In this document: one piece after another, positions 30,758 to 40,700 of the stretch
Numbering within the stretch: position 1 is the first letter of the stretch
Layout: every line of letters starts with the position of its first letter
Source: Rhodococcus sp. UNC23MFCrub1.1
GTDB lineage: Bacteria > Actinomycetota > Actinomycetes > Mycobacteriales > Mycobacteriaceae
Assembly: GCF_000686025.1 (NCBI RefSeq)
Contig: NZ_JMLQ01000003.1
Location: 434,001-498,000 of the forward strand
DNA length: 64,000 bases
Reading direction: 5' to 3'
Made by a program: the position numbers and the translations under genes
Notes under the pieces: generated by a model
The model's input: only the letters and a program-made list of their open reading frames with translations
Database searches by the model: none
What the model was told of the DNA's origin: nothing

Positions 30758-30824
30758 CTGTCGGTGGTCGGTGACAGTGTCTGACCACGGTCGTCACACA
30801 CGTTTGCGTTTCGCCCGGTAGCGT
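30758..30824 (+). promoter_or_regulatory. Promoter region of mpa, with a PafBC-like motif
   Basis: TAGCGT at 30819-30824 is a likely -10, 28 bases before ATG 30853. Further upstream CTGTCGGTG (30758-30766), 8 bases, and CAGTGT (30775-30780) resemble a PafBC-type promoter with two mismatches. A GGGAGGAG ribosome site is at 30839-30846. Confidence 0.35.
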
Positions 30825-30852
30825 TGAGAAATCGCTTTGGGAGGAGTCCTGC

Positions 30853-32646
30853 ATGAGCCCTACAGACAACCCGGACCAGTCCGCAGTCCTGGCCGAACTC
30901 GATGCCCTGCGAGCCGAGGCCACCGTCCTGCGCCGACAACTCGACGCTTCCCGTGGGGGTGCGCCGTCGGCGGACACCCGTAACACCGACGTGCGTGATC
31001 TCGAGTCGCGGGTCGACTCGCTCTCCACACGCAACACGAAGCTGATGGAGACGCTCAAGGAGGCGCGCCAGCAGCTCATCGCCCTGCGCGAGGAGGTCGA
31101 CCGGCTCGGCGCACCGCCCAGCGGTTACGGCGTCCTGGTGCACACCTACGACGACGCGACGGTGGACGTGTTCACCTCGGGCCGCAAGATGCGCCTGACG
31201 TGCTCGCCGAACGTCGACGCCACCGCACTCCGGCCCGGCCAGACCGTGCGTCTGAACGAGGCCCTCACCATCGTCGAGGCGTGTGAATTCGAACGCGTCG
31301 GCGAGATCAGCTCCCTTCGCGAGATCCTCGAGGACGGCAAGCGCGCCCTCGTCGTCGGCCACGCCGACGAGGAACGTGTCGTGTGGTTGGCGACTCCGCT
31401 GCAGGAGATGGCCGACGACGAGGCACCGGAGGATCCGGACGGGCCGTCGCGCCGCCTGCGCCCCGGCGACTCGTTGCTGGTCGACACCAAGGCCGGCTAC
31501 GCGTTCGAGCGCATTCCCAAGGCCGAGGTCGAGGACCTCGTGCTCGAGGAGGTCCCCGACGTCGGCTACGAGGACATCGGCGGCCTCGGGCGGCAGATCG
31601 AGCAGATCCGCGACGCCGTGGAACTGCCCTTCCTGCACAAGGATCTGTTCCGTGAGTACTCGCTGCGCCCGCCCAAGGGTGTGTTGCTCTACGGGCCTCC
31701 CGGGTGCGGCAAGACACTCATCGCCAAGGCGGTCGCCAACTCACTGGCGAAGAAGATCGCCGAGGCACGGGGGCAGGACGCACGCGACGCGAAGTCCTAC
31801 TTCCTCAACATCAAGGGCCCCGAGCTGCTCAACAAGTTCGTCGGTGAGACCGAACGCCACATCCGGTTGATCTTCCAGCGGGCTCGCGAGAAGGCGTCCG
31901 AGGGCACTCCCGTCATCGTGTTCTTCGACGAGATGGACTCCATCTTCCGTACACGTGGGTCGGGCGTCTCGTCCGACGTGGAGACCACCGTCGTCCCTCA
32001 GCTGCTGGCCGAGATCGACGGTGTCGAGGGCCTCGAGAACGTCATCGTGATCGGTGCGTCCAACCGCGAGGACATGATCGACCCGGCCATTCTGCGCCCG
32101 GGCCGTCTAGACGTGAAGATCAAGATCGAGCGCCCGGACGCCGAGTCCGCGCTCGACATCTTCTCGAAGTACCTCGACGACTCGCTGCCCGTCAACGCCG
32201 ACGATCTCGCGGAGTTCGGCGGCGATCGCGCCGCCTGCATCCGCGGCATGATCGAACGCGTCGTCGAGCGCATGTACGCCGAGAGCGACGACAACCGATT
32301 CCTCGAGGTCACCTATGCCAACGGCGACAAGGAGGTCCTGTACTTCAAGGACTTCAACTCGGGCGCGATGATCCAGAACATCGTCGACCGCGCGAAGAAG
32401 TACGCCATCAAGTCGGTGCTCGACACCGGGACACCGGGTCTGCGCGTCGGACACCTCTTCGACTCCATCGTCGACGAGTTCGCCGAGAACGAGGATCTGC
32501 CCAACACCACCAATCCCGATGACTGGGCCCGCATCTCGGGCAAGAAAGGTGAGCGGATCGTCTACATCCGCACGCTCGTCACCGGTAAGAACGCCAGTGC
32601 GAGCCGCTCGATCGACACCGAGTCGAACACGGGTCAGTACCTCTGA
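30853..32646 (+). CDS. mpa: Proteasomal ATPase (Mpa/ARC)
   Basis: Hexameric AAA ATPase that recognises Pup on tagged proteins and threads them into the 20S core. 597 residues: N-terminal coiled coil (about 12-85), two OB-type interdomain folds (about 90-240), the AAA module with Walker A GPPGCGKT (281-288) and Walker B VFFDEMDS (D359, E360), and the C-terminal GQYL, whose penultimate Tyr opens the proteasome gate. Convergent with the NUDIX gene, whose 3' end overlaps by 13 bases. Followed by dop after that insertion. Confidence 0.96.
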   Translation: MSPTDNPDQSAVLAELDALRAEATVLRRQLDASRGGAPSADTRNTDVRDLESRVDSLSTRNTKLMETLKEARQQLIALREEVDRLGAPPSGYGVLVHTYDDATVDVFTSGRKMRLTCSPNVDATALRPGQTVRLNEALTIVEACEFERVGEISSLREILEDGKRALVVGHADEERVVWLATPLQEMADDEAPEDPDGPSRRLRPGDSLLVDTKAGYAFERIPKAEVEDLVLEEVPDVGYEDIGGLGRQIEQIRDAVELPFLHKDLFREYSLRPPKGVLLYGPPGCGKTLIAKAVANSLAKKIAEARGQDARDAKSYFLNIKGPELLNKFVGETERHIRLIFQRAREKASEGTPVIVFFDEMDSIFRTRGSGVSSDVETTVVPQLLAEIDGVEGLENVIVIGASNREDMIDPAILRPGRLDVKIKIERPDAESALDIFSKYLDDSLPVNADDLAEFGGDRAACIRGMIERVVERMYAESDDNRFLEVTYANGDKEVLYFKDFNSGAMIQNIVDRAKKYAIKSVLDTGTPGLRVGHLFDSIVDEFAENEDLPNTTNPDDWARISGKKGERIVYIRTLVTGKNASASRSIDTESNTGQYL

Positions 32647-33164
32647 CCGCCCACCTGTAGCAGCGCCGAGACGATCACGCGGGTGTCCGGAACGAAGGGC
32701 CACGCGGGATCGTCCAGGTGTGTCAGCACCTCGACGTCCGACCACCACCAGCCGTCCGCGATCTCGGACGGCTGGTGGTGCATCGGCCCGTCGTGGCGCA
32801 CCTCGTACGCGAACAGGTGGCAGCGCACCGTCGCAGCGCCGGATCGTCCCGTCCAGCGGCCGACCACCGGGTCGCCCGTCACGTCCGCTACGACGCCGAG
32901 TTCCTCGGCGAGTTCTCGCGAGGCGGTCTGTCGAGGGTCCTCCCCGGCATCGACGACCCCACCGGCCAGAACGTCGTGCATTCCCGCGAACACCGACTTG
33001 GTCGTCGTGCGGCGGTGGACGTACACGCGTGACCCGTCGGTGGATCGCACCAGCACGCCGGCACTCGCGTGCCACAGACCGCGCTCGTACACCTCGGTGC
33101 GCGGCGCCGCGCCCACCACGTGGCCACGCTCGTCGTACACGGCCACGATCTCGTCGTCAGGCAT
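32634..33164 (-). CDS. NUDIX hydrolase
   Basis: Hydrolase of 176 residues for nucleoside-diphosphate-linked or similar pyrophosphates, with a complete NUDIX box [24 protein letters not shown] (23-residue GX5EX7REUXEEXGU pattern). The layout also resembles isopentenyl-diphosphate isomerase-like NUDIX proteins ([19 protein letters not shown]), but the substrate is not deducible. Start ATG 33164 with GGGAGCGG upstream. It is a reverse-strand insertion between mpa and dop and overlaps the end of mpa. Confidence 0.88.
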   Translation of the reverse strand: MPDDEIVAVYDERGHVVGAAPRTEVYERGLWHASAGVLVRSTDGSRVYVHRRTTTKSVFAGMHDVLAGGVVDAGEDPRQTASRELAEELGVVADVTGDPVVGRWTGRSGAATVRCHLFAYEVRHDGPMHHQPSEIADGWWWSDVEVLTHLDDPAWPFVPDTRVIVSALLQVGGQRY

Positions 33165-33208
33165 GCGTCACCGCTCCCACTCGATCAGGGGTCACAGGGT
33201 CGATAGCC

Positions 33209-33214
33209 TAGGGT
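33209..33214 (+). promoter_or_regulatory. -10 element TAGGGT, leaderless start of dop
   Basis: TAGGGT followed by 7 bases and ATG 33222. A second box, TAGCCT, lies just upstream at 33204-33209. Confidence 0.45.
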
Positions 33215-33221
33215 CGAGAGC

Positions 33222-34721
33222 ATGCAGCGCATCATCGGCATCGAGGTCGAGTACGGAATTTCCTCCCCTACCGAGCCTTCCGCCAATCCGATCCTGACGT
33301 CCACCCAGGCGGTGCTGGCTTACGCCGCCGCGGCGGGTGTGCCGCGGGCCAAGCGGACGCGCTGGGACTACGAGGTGGAATCTCCGCTGCGTGACGCACG
33401 CGGGTTCGACCTGGGCCGGTTCAGTGGCCCGGCGCCGATCATCGACGCCGACGAGGTCGGCGCGGCCAACATGATCCTCACCAACGGCGCGCGTCTCTAC
33501 GTCGACCACGCCCACCCGGAGTACTCCGCACCGGAGGTGCGCGATCCGCTCGACGCCGTCATCTGGGACAAGGCGGGGGAGCGCGTCATGGAAGCGGCTG
33601 CGCGCCATGCCTCGAGCGTGCCCGGCGCCCCGCGCCTGCAGTTGTACAAGAACAACGTCGACGGCAAGGGCGCGTCCTACGGCACCCACGAGAACTACCT
33701 GATGTCTCGCGAGACCCCGTTCTCCGCGATCATCGCCGGGCTCTCGCCGTTCTTCGCCTCCCGCCAGGTGTTCACCGGCTCGGGCCGCGTCGGCATCGGT
33801 CAGTCCGGGGACGAGCCCGGATTCCAGCTCTCGCAGCGCGCCGACTACATCGAGGTCGAGGTGGGCCTCGAGACGACGCTCAAGCGCGGCATCATCAACA
33901 CCCGCGACGAGCCGCACGCCGACGCCGACAAGTACCGGCGCCTGCACGTGATCATCGGTGACGCCAACCTCGCCGAGATGGCGACCTATCTCAAGGTCGG
34001 AACGACGGCCCTGGTGCTCGACATCGTCGAGGCCGGCGTGGACCTGTCCGATCTGCAGCTGGCCCGTCCGGTGACGGCGGTGCACCAGATCAGTCACGAC
34101 CCGACGCTGCGCCGCACGGTCGCGCTCGCGGACGGTCGCGAGCTGACGGCGTTGGCACTGCAGCGCATCTACCTCGAGCGCGTCTCCGCGCATCTCGACG
34201 CACAGGGCGAGAAGGATCCGCGCGCCGCCGACGTGGTCGAGAAGTGGGCGATGATCCTCGACAAGCTCGAGCGCGACCCGATGGACTGCGCGTCCCTCCT
34301 CGACTGGCCGGCGAAACTGCGGCTGCTCGAAGGGTTCCGCAACCGCGAGGGACTCGGCTGGTCGGCGCCGCGACTGCACCTCGTGGACCTGCAGTACTCG
34401 GACGTCCGCCTCGACAAGGGTCTCTACAACCGGCTCGTCGCGCGCGGATCGATGGAACGGCTGGTCTCCGAGCAGGACGTCATGGACGCCGTCTCGAACC
34501 CCCCGACCGACACCCGCGCGTACTTCCGCGGCGAGTGCCTCCGCAAGTTCGGCCGCGACATCGCGGCCGCGAGCTGGGACTCGGTCATCTTCGACCTCGG
34601 TGGAGACTCGCTGGTGCGTATCCCCACCCTCGAGCCACTGCGGGGGAGCAAGGCCCACGTCGGTGCTCTGCTCGAATCGGTGGACTCGGCCGCAGAACTG
34701 GTGGACCAGCTCACCACCTGA
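33222..34721 (+). CDS. dop: Pup deamidase/depupylase
   Basis: Converts the C-terminal Gln of Pup to Glu and removes Pup from substrates; glutamine-synthetase-like carboxylate-amine ligase fold. 499 residues. Told from PafA by length, by the opening [11 protein letters not shown], by the longer loop [21 protein letters not shown] (the Dop-loop region) and by the [21 protein letters not shown]/Mg segment. The Pup encoded next ends in Gln, so Dop is needed before PafA can act. Confidence 0.95.
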   Translation: MQRIIGIEVEYGISSPTEPSANPILTSTQAVLAYAAAAGVPRAKRTRWDYEVESPLRDARGFDLGRFSGPAPIIDADEVGAANMILTNGARLYVDHAHPEYSAPEVRDPLDAVIWDKAGERVMEAAARHASSVPGAPRLQLYKNNVDGKGASYGTHENYLMSRETPFSAIIAGLSPFFASRQVFTGSGRVGIGQSGDEPGFQLSQRADYIEVEVGLETTLKRGIINTRDEPHADADKYRRLHVIIGDANLAEMATYLKVGTTALVLDIVEAGVDLSDLQLARPVTAVHQISHDPTLRRTVALADGRELTALALQRIYLERVSAHLDAQGEKDPRAADVVEKWAMILDKLERDPMDCASLLDWPAKLRLLEGFRNREGLGWSAPRLHLVDLQYSDVRLDKGLYNRLVARGSMERLVSEQDVMDAVSNPPTDTRAYFRGECLRKFGRDIAAASWDSVIFDLGGDSLVRIPTLEPLRGSKAHVGALLESVDSAAELVDQLTT

Positions 34722-34752
34722 CGGTCCGCCCGTGCCGGACGTACGGTGGGTT

Positions 34753-34784
34753 GTCACCCTGTGACGGCGCATGCTCGGTAGGGT
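34753..34784 (+). promoter_or_regulatory. Promoter region of pup-prcB-prcA with small palindrome
   Basis: TAGGGT at 34779-34784 is a likely -10 for pup, 53 bases before its start. GTCAC-cct-GTGAC (34753-34765) is a perfect 5-bp-arm palindrome just upstream and may bind a regulator. AGGAGG precedes ATG 34838. Confidence 0.35.
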
Positions 34785-34837
34785 GAAGTTTCGCTGCGTG
34801 TCGAGAGAACACGCGGTTCGTGACGAGGAGGTCGGCT

Positions 34838-35029
34838 ATGGCACAAGAGCAGACCACACGCTCCGGCGGTGGCGATGACGACGACGGTTCGGCCGAGGGC
34901 GCATCGGGTCAGGAACGACGCGAGAAGCTCGCCGAGGAGACCGACGATCTCCTCGACGAGATCGACGACGTGCTCGAGGAGAACGCGGAGGACTTCGTCC
35001 GCGCCTACGTGCAAAAGGGCGGCCAGTGA
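34838..35029 (+). CDS. pup: Prokaryotic ubiquitin-like protein Pup
   Basis: Degradation tag of 63 residues, joined to lysines of target proteins by PafA. Acidic and mostly disordered, with the Mpa-binding helical region ([27 protein letters not shown]) and the conserved end YVQKGGQ. The last residue is Gln, so deamidation by Dop to Glu is required. ATG 34838 has an AGGAGG ribosome site; the in-frame start 18 bases earlier lacks one. The stop overlaps the prcB GTG (GTGA). Confidence 0.97.
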   Translation: MAQEQTTRSGGGDDDDGSAEGASGQERREKLAEETDDLLDEIDDVLEENAEDFVRAYVQKGGQ

Positions 35030-35904
35030 CGGACGCGAACTCCGTTCCCCGTCCCCACGAGAGTGACACCACCCTGCGCTACGGGTCGCCGTTCTCCTCC
35101 TTCAGTGAACACCTGCGGGCCTACGCACCGCACCTGTTGCCCGAGAACCGTTTTCGTGCGGATCTCGCTCTGTCCCCGGAGGCGACGATGCAGTCCGACA
35201 TCGCACCGCACGGCACCACCATCGTGGCCGTCACCTTCGACGGCGGCGTCATCCTCGCGGGTGATCGCCGCGCGACGATGGGCAACCTCATCGCCAGTCG
35301 CGACGTCGACAAGGTGTACGTCACGGACGACTACTCGGCCGCCGGCATCGCGGGTACCGCCGGCATGGCGATCGAGCTGGTGCGGCTGTTCGCGGTCGAA
35401 CTCGAGCACTACGAGAAGATCGAGGGCGTCTCCCTCACCTTCAACGGCAAGGCCAACAAGCTGTCCTCCATGGTGCGGGCCAATCTCGGTGCGGCCATGC
35501 AGGGTCTGGCTGTGGTTCCGCTGCTCGTCGGCTACGACCTCGACGCCGCCGACGCCCGCCATGCGGGGCGCATCGTCTCCTACGACGTGGTCGGTGGCCG
35601 CTACGAGGAACGGTCCGGCTACCACGCGGTGGGATCGGGATCGCTGTTCGCGAAGTCGGCGATGAAGAAGCTCTACCGCGAGGACATGACCGAGGACGAG
35701 GCACTGCGCGTCGCGGTCGAATCGCTGTACGACGCTGCCGACGACGATTCGGCGACCGGCGGACCGGATCTGACCCGCGGCATCTACCCGACGGCGGTGG
35801 CCATCGGTGCCGGCGGAGCGAACCTGGTGGGATCGGACCGCATCGAGGCTCTGGCCCGTGCGGTACTGCAGGACCGATCGGAAGAAGGGGGTGCGCGCCG
35901 ATGA
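35026..35904 (+). CDS. prcB: Proteasome beta subunit
   Basis: Catalytic subunit of the 20S core, 292 residues. It carries a propeptide of 63 residues cleaved before the nucleophile in [12 protein letters not shown], making Thr64 the new N-terminus; the D and K of the catalytic set ([16 protein letters not shown]) are visible. GTG 35026 is coupled to pup and its stop overlaps prcA (ATGA). Confidence 0.97.
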   Translation: MTDANSVPRPHESDTTLRYGSPFSSFSEHLRAYAPHLLPENRFRADLALSPEATMQSDIAPHGTTIVAVTFDGGVILAGDRRATMGNLIASRDVDKVYVTDDYSAAGIAGTAGMAIELVRLFAVELEHYEKIEGVSLTFNGKANKLSSMVRANLGAAMQGLAVVPLLVGYDLDAADARHAGRIVSYDVVGGRYEERSGYHAVGSGSLFAKSAMKKLYREDMTEDEALRVAVESLYDAADDDSATGGPDLTRGIYPTAVAIGAGGANLVGSDRIEALARAVLQDRSEEGGARR

Positions 35905-36653
35905 CGATGCCGTACTACGCGTCCGCCGAACAGATCATGCGCGATCGTTCGGAACTGGCGCGCAAGGGAATCGCACGCGGTCGCAGCGTGGTCGTGCTGA
36001 CCTACGCGGACGGCGTGCTTTTCGTCGCCGAGAACCGGTCCTCCGCACTGCACAAGGTGAGCGAGCTGTACGACCGCCTCGGCTTCGCCGCGGTGGGCAA
36101 GTACAACGAGTTCGAGAATCTACGCCGCGCCGGCATCGTGCACGCCGACACCAAGGGCTACACCTACGACCGTGCGGACGTCACCGGACGATCGTTGGCC
36201 AAGGCGTACGCGCAGACGCTCGGCACCATCTTCACCGAGCAGCTCAAGCCGTACGAGGTGGAGATCTGCGTGGCCGAGGTCGGTGCCGTCGACGAGAGCC
36301 CCCGGTCCCAGCTCTACCGCATCACGTACGACGGCTCGATCGTCGACGAGGTCGACTTCGTGGTCATGGGCGGTGCCACCGAACCGATCTCGACGGTCCT
36401 GCGCGAGAAGTACCGCTCGGGGCTCGATCTCGACGCGGCGGTCGCGCTGGCAGTCGGTGCGCTCCAGGACTCCACGTCGACGCCGCCGACCAACGGTGCC
36501 GCGAGCGAGCCCGCGGAGAAGCGCGTCCTCGAGGTCACGAGCCTCGAAGTGGCCGTTCTCGAACAGACGCGGCCGAGGCGTGCGTTCCGGCGGATCTCCG
36601 GAGCGGCGCTCCAGGGACTGTTGCCCCCCGGTTCGGAACCTGCGGGCACCTGA
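35901..36653 (+). CDS. prcA: Proteasome alpha subunit
   Basis: Forms the outer rings and gate of the 20S core and docks Mpa. 250 residues with the alpha-type N-terminal helix ([23 protein letters not shown]) and the ntn-fold core ([22 protein letters not shown]-like [18 protein letters not shown]). The last 50 residues are Pro/Ser/Glu-rich and probably flexible. Coupled to prcB by ATGA. A short CGGGT/ACCCG hairpin at 36659-36675 after the stop is a weak terminator candidate before the convergent PAP2-lipid kinase gene. Confidence 0.96.
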   Translation: MTMPYYASAEQIMRDRSELARKGIARGRSVVVLTYADGVLFVAENRSSALHKVSELYDRLGFAAVGKYNEFENLRRAGIVHADTKGYTYDRADVTGRSLAKAYAQTLGTIFTEQLKPYEVEICVAEVGAVDESPRSQLYRITYDGSIVDEVDFVVMGGATEPISTVLREKYRSGLDLDAAVALAVGALQDSTSTPPTNGAASEPAEKRVLEVTSLEVAVLEQTRPRRAFRRISGAALQGLLPPGSEPAGT

Positions 36654-36675
36654 CCGATCGGGTACGAAGCACCCG

Positions 36676-38160
36676 TCACGCGCGCGGCGCGTTGGCGGTG
36701 CCCGTTCCGTACAGCGTGAGCAGCGAGGGCCGGGCCCGGTAGTCGAAGGCCCGGCCCTCGCCCGCCACCTCCCCGTCCACCGCCACCGCGACCGTGGTCT
36801 GCAGGTTGCGCACCGAGACCGCCGGCACCCGCAGATGGCGGTAGGTGGGCGACGTGCCGAGAGTCCCGGTCATCGCGGCGAGTGCGAGGCGGGTACGCGA
36901 GAGCCGCATGTGCGCGCGCAGGAACCGCACGTCCAGCACACCGCTCGCGATCGACGGCCGCGACATGGGCACCTGATCGCCCGGCGTGTAGGTGCCGTTG
37001 CCGACGAACATCATCCACACCGAGTCGCGGCGCCCGTCGATCTCCACGTGCATCGGCTCGGCCACCGCCAGGACGGCCACCATCGCGGCCGCGGCCGCGG
37101 GCCACTTCCCGATGCGTGAGCTCCACTTGTCCCGCAGCCGAACCGAATCCGGGTAGCCCCCGATGCTGGCGGTGTTGACGAAGAGGATCTCCTCACCGCC
37201 GTCGATGCTCACACCGCCGAGATCAACCCGGCTGGACGCGCCGCGAGTGACGGCGTCCGCGGTGACCGACACCTCGACCGCGCCGACGTCCCGTGCGAAG
37301 TGGTTCAGCGTGCCGCCGGGGAACACCGCGAGAGGAAGCCCCGTCCGCACCGCGGCCGCGACGGCAGCGGCCACCGTGCCGTCGCCTCCGCAGACTCCGA
37401 GCGCGAGCACGTCCGATCCTGCGGCGCGGACGAACTGGGCGGTGAAGTCGTCGTCGGCGTCCGGCTCGAGGAACCGCGCCCTCGGCAGGGCCTTCGCCAC
37501 ATCGGCCACGACCTCCGAATTGTGGGTGCCTGCGCCCGGATTGACCAGCACGAGCATTCCCTCACCCTCGTGCAGGGCGGGCGCCAGCCCCGCGGGGCCC
37601 AACTCGGCCGACTCGGTGGAGCGCACGGCCCACCAGCGGCGGGTCGACAGCGCGACCGCGACCCCGAGCGCCGCGCCCACCACCACGTCGGACGGCCAGT
37701 GCACACCGACGTGCACTCGCGAGTACGCGACGGTCGCGGCCAGCGGGGCGACGAGGAGACCGGCGAGCGGAGCCTCGAGCGCCACGCCCGTCGCGAACGC
37801 CGCGGCGGAGGCGGCGTGACCGGACGGGAACGACGAGGAAACGGGCGGGGTCATGATCCGCCGGAGCGCGGGGACCGACGCGGCCGGTGGACGATCGCGG
37901 GGGAGCAGCGGCTTGAGCACCCCGTTCGCGAGCGAGCTGGCACCCACGACCGCGAGCATGCCGCGTACGGCACCTCGTCGTCGGGGGCCGCCGGACGCGG
38001 CGAGCGCCGACGCCACGATCGCCCACAGAACGCTGTGATCGGCGAGCCCGGTGAGCGTGCGCAGCGCCGGGTCCAACCCCGACGGTCGCGACGCGAAACT
38101 GGCCTTCACCAGCGCCAGATCGACGGAACGGGTACGGCCGCGCAGCGATCGGGGATTCAC
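36676..38160 (-). CDS. PAP2 phosphatase fused to a diacylglycerol-kinase-like domain
   Basis: Bifunctional-looking membrane protein of about 494 residues. N-terminal half: membrane-bound PAP2 phosphatase with KPLLPRDRPP, SSSFPSGHAASAAAF and SRVHVGVHWPSDVVVG (all three phosphatase motifs). C-terminal half: lipid kinase catalytic domain with VNPGAGTHN, GGDGTVAAAVAA and FPGGTLNHFARD. It may swap phosphate on a lipid such as phosphatidic acid/diacylglycerol, or act on polyprenol lipids; this is an inference. A TAGTGT box ends 7 bases before GTG 38160 and overlaps GTG 38169, so I prefer 38160. It breaks the proteasome gene row on the opposite strand. Confidence 0.85.
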   Translation of the reverse strand: MNPRSLRGRTRSVDLALVKASFASRPSGLDPALRTLTGLADHSVLWAIVASALAASGGPRRRGAVRGMLAVVGASSLANGVLKPLLPRDRPPAASVPALRRIMTPPVSSSFPSGHAASAAAFATGVALEAPLAGLLVAPLAATVAYSRVHVGVHWPSDVVVGAALGVAVALSTRRWWAVRSTESAELGPAGLAPALHEGEGMLVLVNPGAGTHNSEVVADVAKALPRARFLEPDADDDFTAQFVRAAGSDVLALGVCGGDGTVAAAVAAAVRTGLPLAVFPGGTLNHFARDVGAVEVSVTADAVTRGASSRVDLGGVSIDGGEEILFVNTASIGGYPDSVRLRDKWSSRIGKWPAAAAAMVAVLAVAEPMHVEIDGRRDSVWMMFVGNGTYTPGDQVPMSRPSIASGVLDVRFLRAHMRLSRTRLALAAMTGTLGTSPTYRHLRVPAVSVRNLQTTVAVAVDGEVAGEGRAFDYRARPSLLTLYGTGTANAPRA

Positions 38161-38167
38161 CTGCGCC

Positions 38168-38173
38168 ACACTA
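38168..38173 (-). promoter_or_regulatory. -10 element TAGTGT, leaderless start of PAP2-kinase gene
   Basis: TAGTGT on the minus strand, 7 bases before GTG 38160. Confidence 0.45.
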
Positions 38174-38219
38174 CGGCTGCCACGGGCTCGGGTAGCCGAT
38201 GCCGCGGTCGATGCCGTTG

Positions 38220-38225
38220 TACTGT
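38220..38225 (+). promoter_or_regulatory. -10 element TACTGT, leaderless start of pafA
   Basis: TACTGT, six bases, then GTG 38232. It is divergent from the promoter of the PAP2-kinase gene 47 bases away. Confidence 0.5.
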
Positions 38226-38231
38226 CGAAGT

Positions 38232-39590
38232 GTGCAGCGACGAATCATGGGGATCGAGACCGAGTTCGGTGTGACGTGCACGTTCCACGGGCACCGTCGA
38301 CTCAGCCCGGACGAGGTGGCCCGGTATCTGTTCCGGCGTGTCGTGTCGTGGGGACGCAGCTCCAACGTGTTCCTGCGCAACGGTGCGCGGCTCTACCTGG
38401 ACGTCGGCTCCCATCCCGAGTACGCCACTGCCGAGTGCGACAGCCTTCTGCAGCTGGTCACGCACGACCGCGCCGGCGAGCGTGTTCTCGAGGACCTGCT
38501 CATCGACGCCGAGCAGCGTCTCGTCGAGGAGGGCATCGGCGGCGACATCTACCTGTTCAAGAACAACACCGACTCCGCGGGCAACTCCTACGGCTGCCAC
38601 GAGAACTACCTCGTGGTGCGCGCCGGCGAGTTCTCCCGCATCTCCGACGTGCTGTTGCCGTTCCTAGTCACCCGCCAGCTCATCTGCGGCGCGGGCAAGA
38701 TCCTGCAGACGCCGAAGGCCGCCACGTTCTGCCTCTCGCAGCGCGCCGAGCACATCTGGGAGGGCGTGTCGTCCGCGACCACCCGCTCACGGCCCATCAT
38801 CAACACGCGTGACGAACCGCATGCCGACGCCGAGAAGTACCGTCGTCTGCACGTCATCGTCGGCGACTCCAACATGGCCGAGCCGACGACCATGCTCAAG
38901 GTCGGCACCGCAGCGCTCGTCCTGGAGATGATCGAGGCGGGCGTCTCGTTCCGAGACTTCGCCCTGGACAACCCGATTCGCGCCATCCGCGAGGTGTCCC
39001 ACGACTCGACGGGGCGGCGCCCCGTCCGTCTCGCGGGGGGACGCCAGGCCAGTGCACTCGAGATCCAGCGCGAGTACCACGCCCGCGCCGTCGAGCACCT
39101 GCGCAACCGCGAGCCGGACGCGCAGATCGAGCAGGTCGTCGACCTGTGGGGCCGCACCCTCGACGCCGTCGAGGCGCAGGACTTCGCCAAGGTGGACACC
39201 GAGATCGACTGGGTGATCAAGCGCAAGCTGTTCGATCGCTATCAGGACAGGTACTCGATGGATCTGTCCGACCCGAAGATCGCCCAGCTGGACCTGGCCT
39301 ATCACGACATCAAGCGCGGCCGCGGTGTCTTCGACGTGCTGCAGCGCAAGGGACTGGTCAAGCGCGTCACCGAGGACGACCAGATCGACGAGGCGGTGAA
39401 CACGCCGCCGCAGACGACACGCGCGAAGCTGCGTGGCGAGTTCATCAGCGCCGCACAGGAGGCGGGACGCGACTTCACCGTCGACTGGGTGCATCTCAAG
39501 CTCAACGACCAGGCTCAGCGCACGGTGCTGTGCAAGGACCCGTTCCGCTCGGTCGACGAGCGCGTGGAGCGCCTGATCGCGTCGATGTAG
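38232..39590 (+). CDS. pafA: Pup--protein ligase
   Basis: Phosphorylates the C-terminal Glu of deamidated Pup with ATP and joins it to substrate lysines. 452 residues, glutamine-synthetase-like fold. Seen: [14 protein letters not shown] (Mg-binding Glu), [23 protein letters not shown] (catalytic Asp), [22 protein letters not shown], and [20 protein letters not shown] shared with Dop. GTG 38232 follows a TACTGT box by six bases; the frame extends 11 codons upstream through the promoter. A strong hairpin follows the stop. Confidence 0.96.
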   Translation: MQRRIMGIETEFGVTCTFHGHRRLSPDEVARYLFRRVVSWGRSSNVFLRNGARLYLDVGSHPEYATAECDSLLQLVTHDRAGERVLEDLLIDAEQRLVEEGIGGDIYLFKNNTDSAGNSYGCHENYLVVRAGEFSRISDVLLPFLVTRQLICGAGKILQTPKAATFCLSQRAEHIWEGVSSATTRSRPIINTRDEPHADAEKYRRLHVIVGDSNMAEPTTMLKVGTAALVLEMIEAGVSFRDFALDNPIRAIREVSHDSTGRRPVRLAGGRQASALEIQREYHARAVEHLRNREPDAQIEQVVDLWGRTLDAVEAQDFAKVDTEIDWVIKRKLFDRYQDRYSMDLSDPKIAQLDLAYHDIKRGRGVFDVLQRKGLVKRVTEDDQIDEAVNTPPQTTRAKLRGEFISAAQEAGRDFTVDWVHLKLNDQAQRTVLCKDPFRSVDERVERLIASM

Positions 39591-39626
39591 AGGCCGACGG
39601 TCCTCCTTCTCCACAGGAGTCCCGTC

Positions 39627-39659
39627 CTCCCCACCCCGGCGATGCGCACGGGTGGGGAG
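39627..39659 (+). terminator. Stem-loop after pafA
   Basis: CTCCCCACCC (39627-39636), 13-base loop, GGGTGGGGAG (39650-39659): a perfect 10-bp GC-rich stem between pafA and the separate pafB promoter. There is no T-tract, as is common in actinobacteria. Confidence 0.6.
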
Positions 39660-39671
39660 ATGCTCAGCCAC

Positions 39672-39677
39672 TAGGCT
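39672..39677 (+). promoter_or_regulatory. -10 element TAGGCT, leaderless start of pafB
   Basis: TAGGCT, six bases, then GTG 39684. It lies just after the pafA hairpin, so pafBC can be transcribed on its own. Confidence 0.55.
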
Positions 39678-39683
39678 GGGTCG

Positions 39684-40700
39684 GTGGCGATCTCCAAAGT
39701 CGAGCGGTTGATGAACCTCGTCATTTGCCTGCTCTCGACACGGCAGTACCTGACCGCCGAGCGCATCCGCGAGTCCGTCGCCGGATACGAGGACTCGGCG
39801 AGCGACGAGGCCTTCAGTCGCATGTTCGAGCGCGACAAGAACGAGCTGCGTGATCTCGGCGTCCCGCTCGAGACCGGTCAGATCTCGCGCTTCTCGACTG
39901 TCGAGGGGTACCGCATCAATCGCGATCGGTACGAACTCCCCGATGTCGACCTGGCCAGCGACGAAGCCGCTGCGGTCGCCGTGGCCGTCCAACTCTGGGA
40001 GTCGCCCGAGCTCACCTCCGCCGCTCAGAGCGCGATGTTGAAGTTGCGCGCCGCGGGCGTGCAGGTGGACACCGAGAACTCGCCGGCCGCCGTGACCGCC
40101 GTTCCGTCCCGCAGTCGAGGTTCCGAGCCCGCGCTGGGCAAGCTGCTCGCTGCTATCGACGCCGGCCGGTCCGTGCGGTTCTCGCACCGTTCCACCCCGG
40201 CCGCCCCCTTCCGGGAGCGCACCGTCGAGCCGTGGGGAGTGGTCACCCACTCCGGACGCTGGTACCTCGTCGGGCACGACACCGAGCGCGACGCCGTCCG
40301 TACCTTCCGCCTGTCACGGATCGGGGACGACGTCGTGGCCTTCGGACCGGCGGGATCGGTGCGCAAGCCCGACGACGTCGATCTCGGTGTCATCGTGGCC
40401 CGCGCCGCCGCGAGCGGTGACGTGGCGGGCAGCGCCGACGTCTGGGTGTCGGAGGGACGCGGACTCGAGCTGCGCCGTCTCGGCACCGCGGTGGAGACAC
40501 GTGATCTCGTGGGGCGACGCGGTTCCGTGGTCCGCATCCCGGTGCGGTCGTGGGAGTGGATCGCCCGGGTGGTCGCCGGCCACGGCGCCGACGCGATCGT
40601 GCTGTCGCCGACCGAACTCCGCGACATCGTCGTCGGCACCCTGTCCGTGAGCGCGCACCGCGCGCCGACCGACGCCATCTCGCCCGGGAGCAGCTCATGA
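39684..40700 (+). CDS. pafB: WYL-domain transcriptional activator PafB
   Basis: 338-residue partner of PafC in a heterodimeric activator of RecA-independent DNA-damage genes. Layout: N-terminal helix-turn-helix (VERLMNLVICLLSTRQYLTAERIRESV), central WYL domain with the FSHRSTPAAPFRERTVEPWGVVTHSGRWYLVGHDTERDAVRTFRLSRI pattern, and a C-terminal WCX extension. The stop overlaps the pafC ATG. A matching target promoter is seen before the RecB-like gene at 29.7 kb. Confidence 0.93.
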   Translation: MAISKVERLMNLVICLLSTRQYLTAERIRESVAGYEDSASDEAFSRMFERDKNELRDLGVPLETGQISRFSTVEGYRINRDRYELPDVDLASDEAAAVAVAVQLWESPELTSAAQSAMLKLRAAGVQVDTENSPAAVTAVPSRSRGSEPALGKLLAAIDAGRSVRFSHRSTPAAPFRERTVEPWGVVTHSGRWYLVGHDTERDAVRTFRLSRIGDDVVAFGPAGSVRKPDDVDLGVIVARAAASGDVAGSADVWVSEGRGLELRRLGTAVETRDLVGRRGSVVRIPVRSWEWIARVVAGHGADAIVLSPTELRDIVVGTLSVSAHRAPTDAISPGSSS

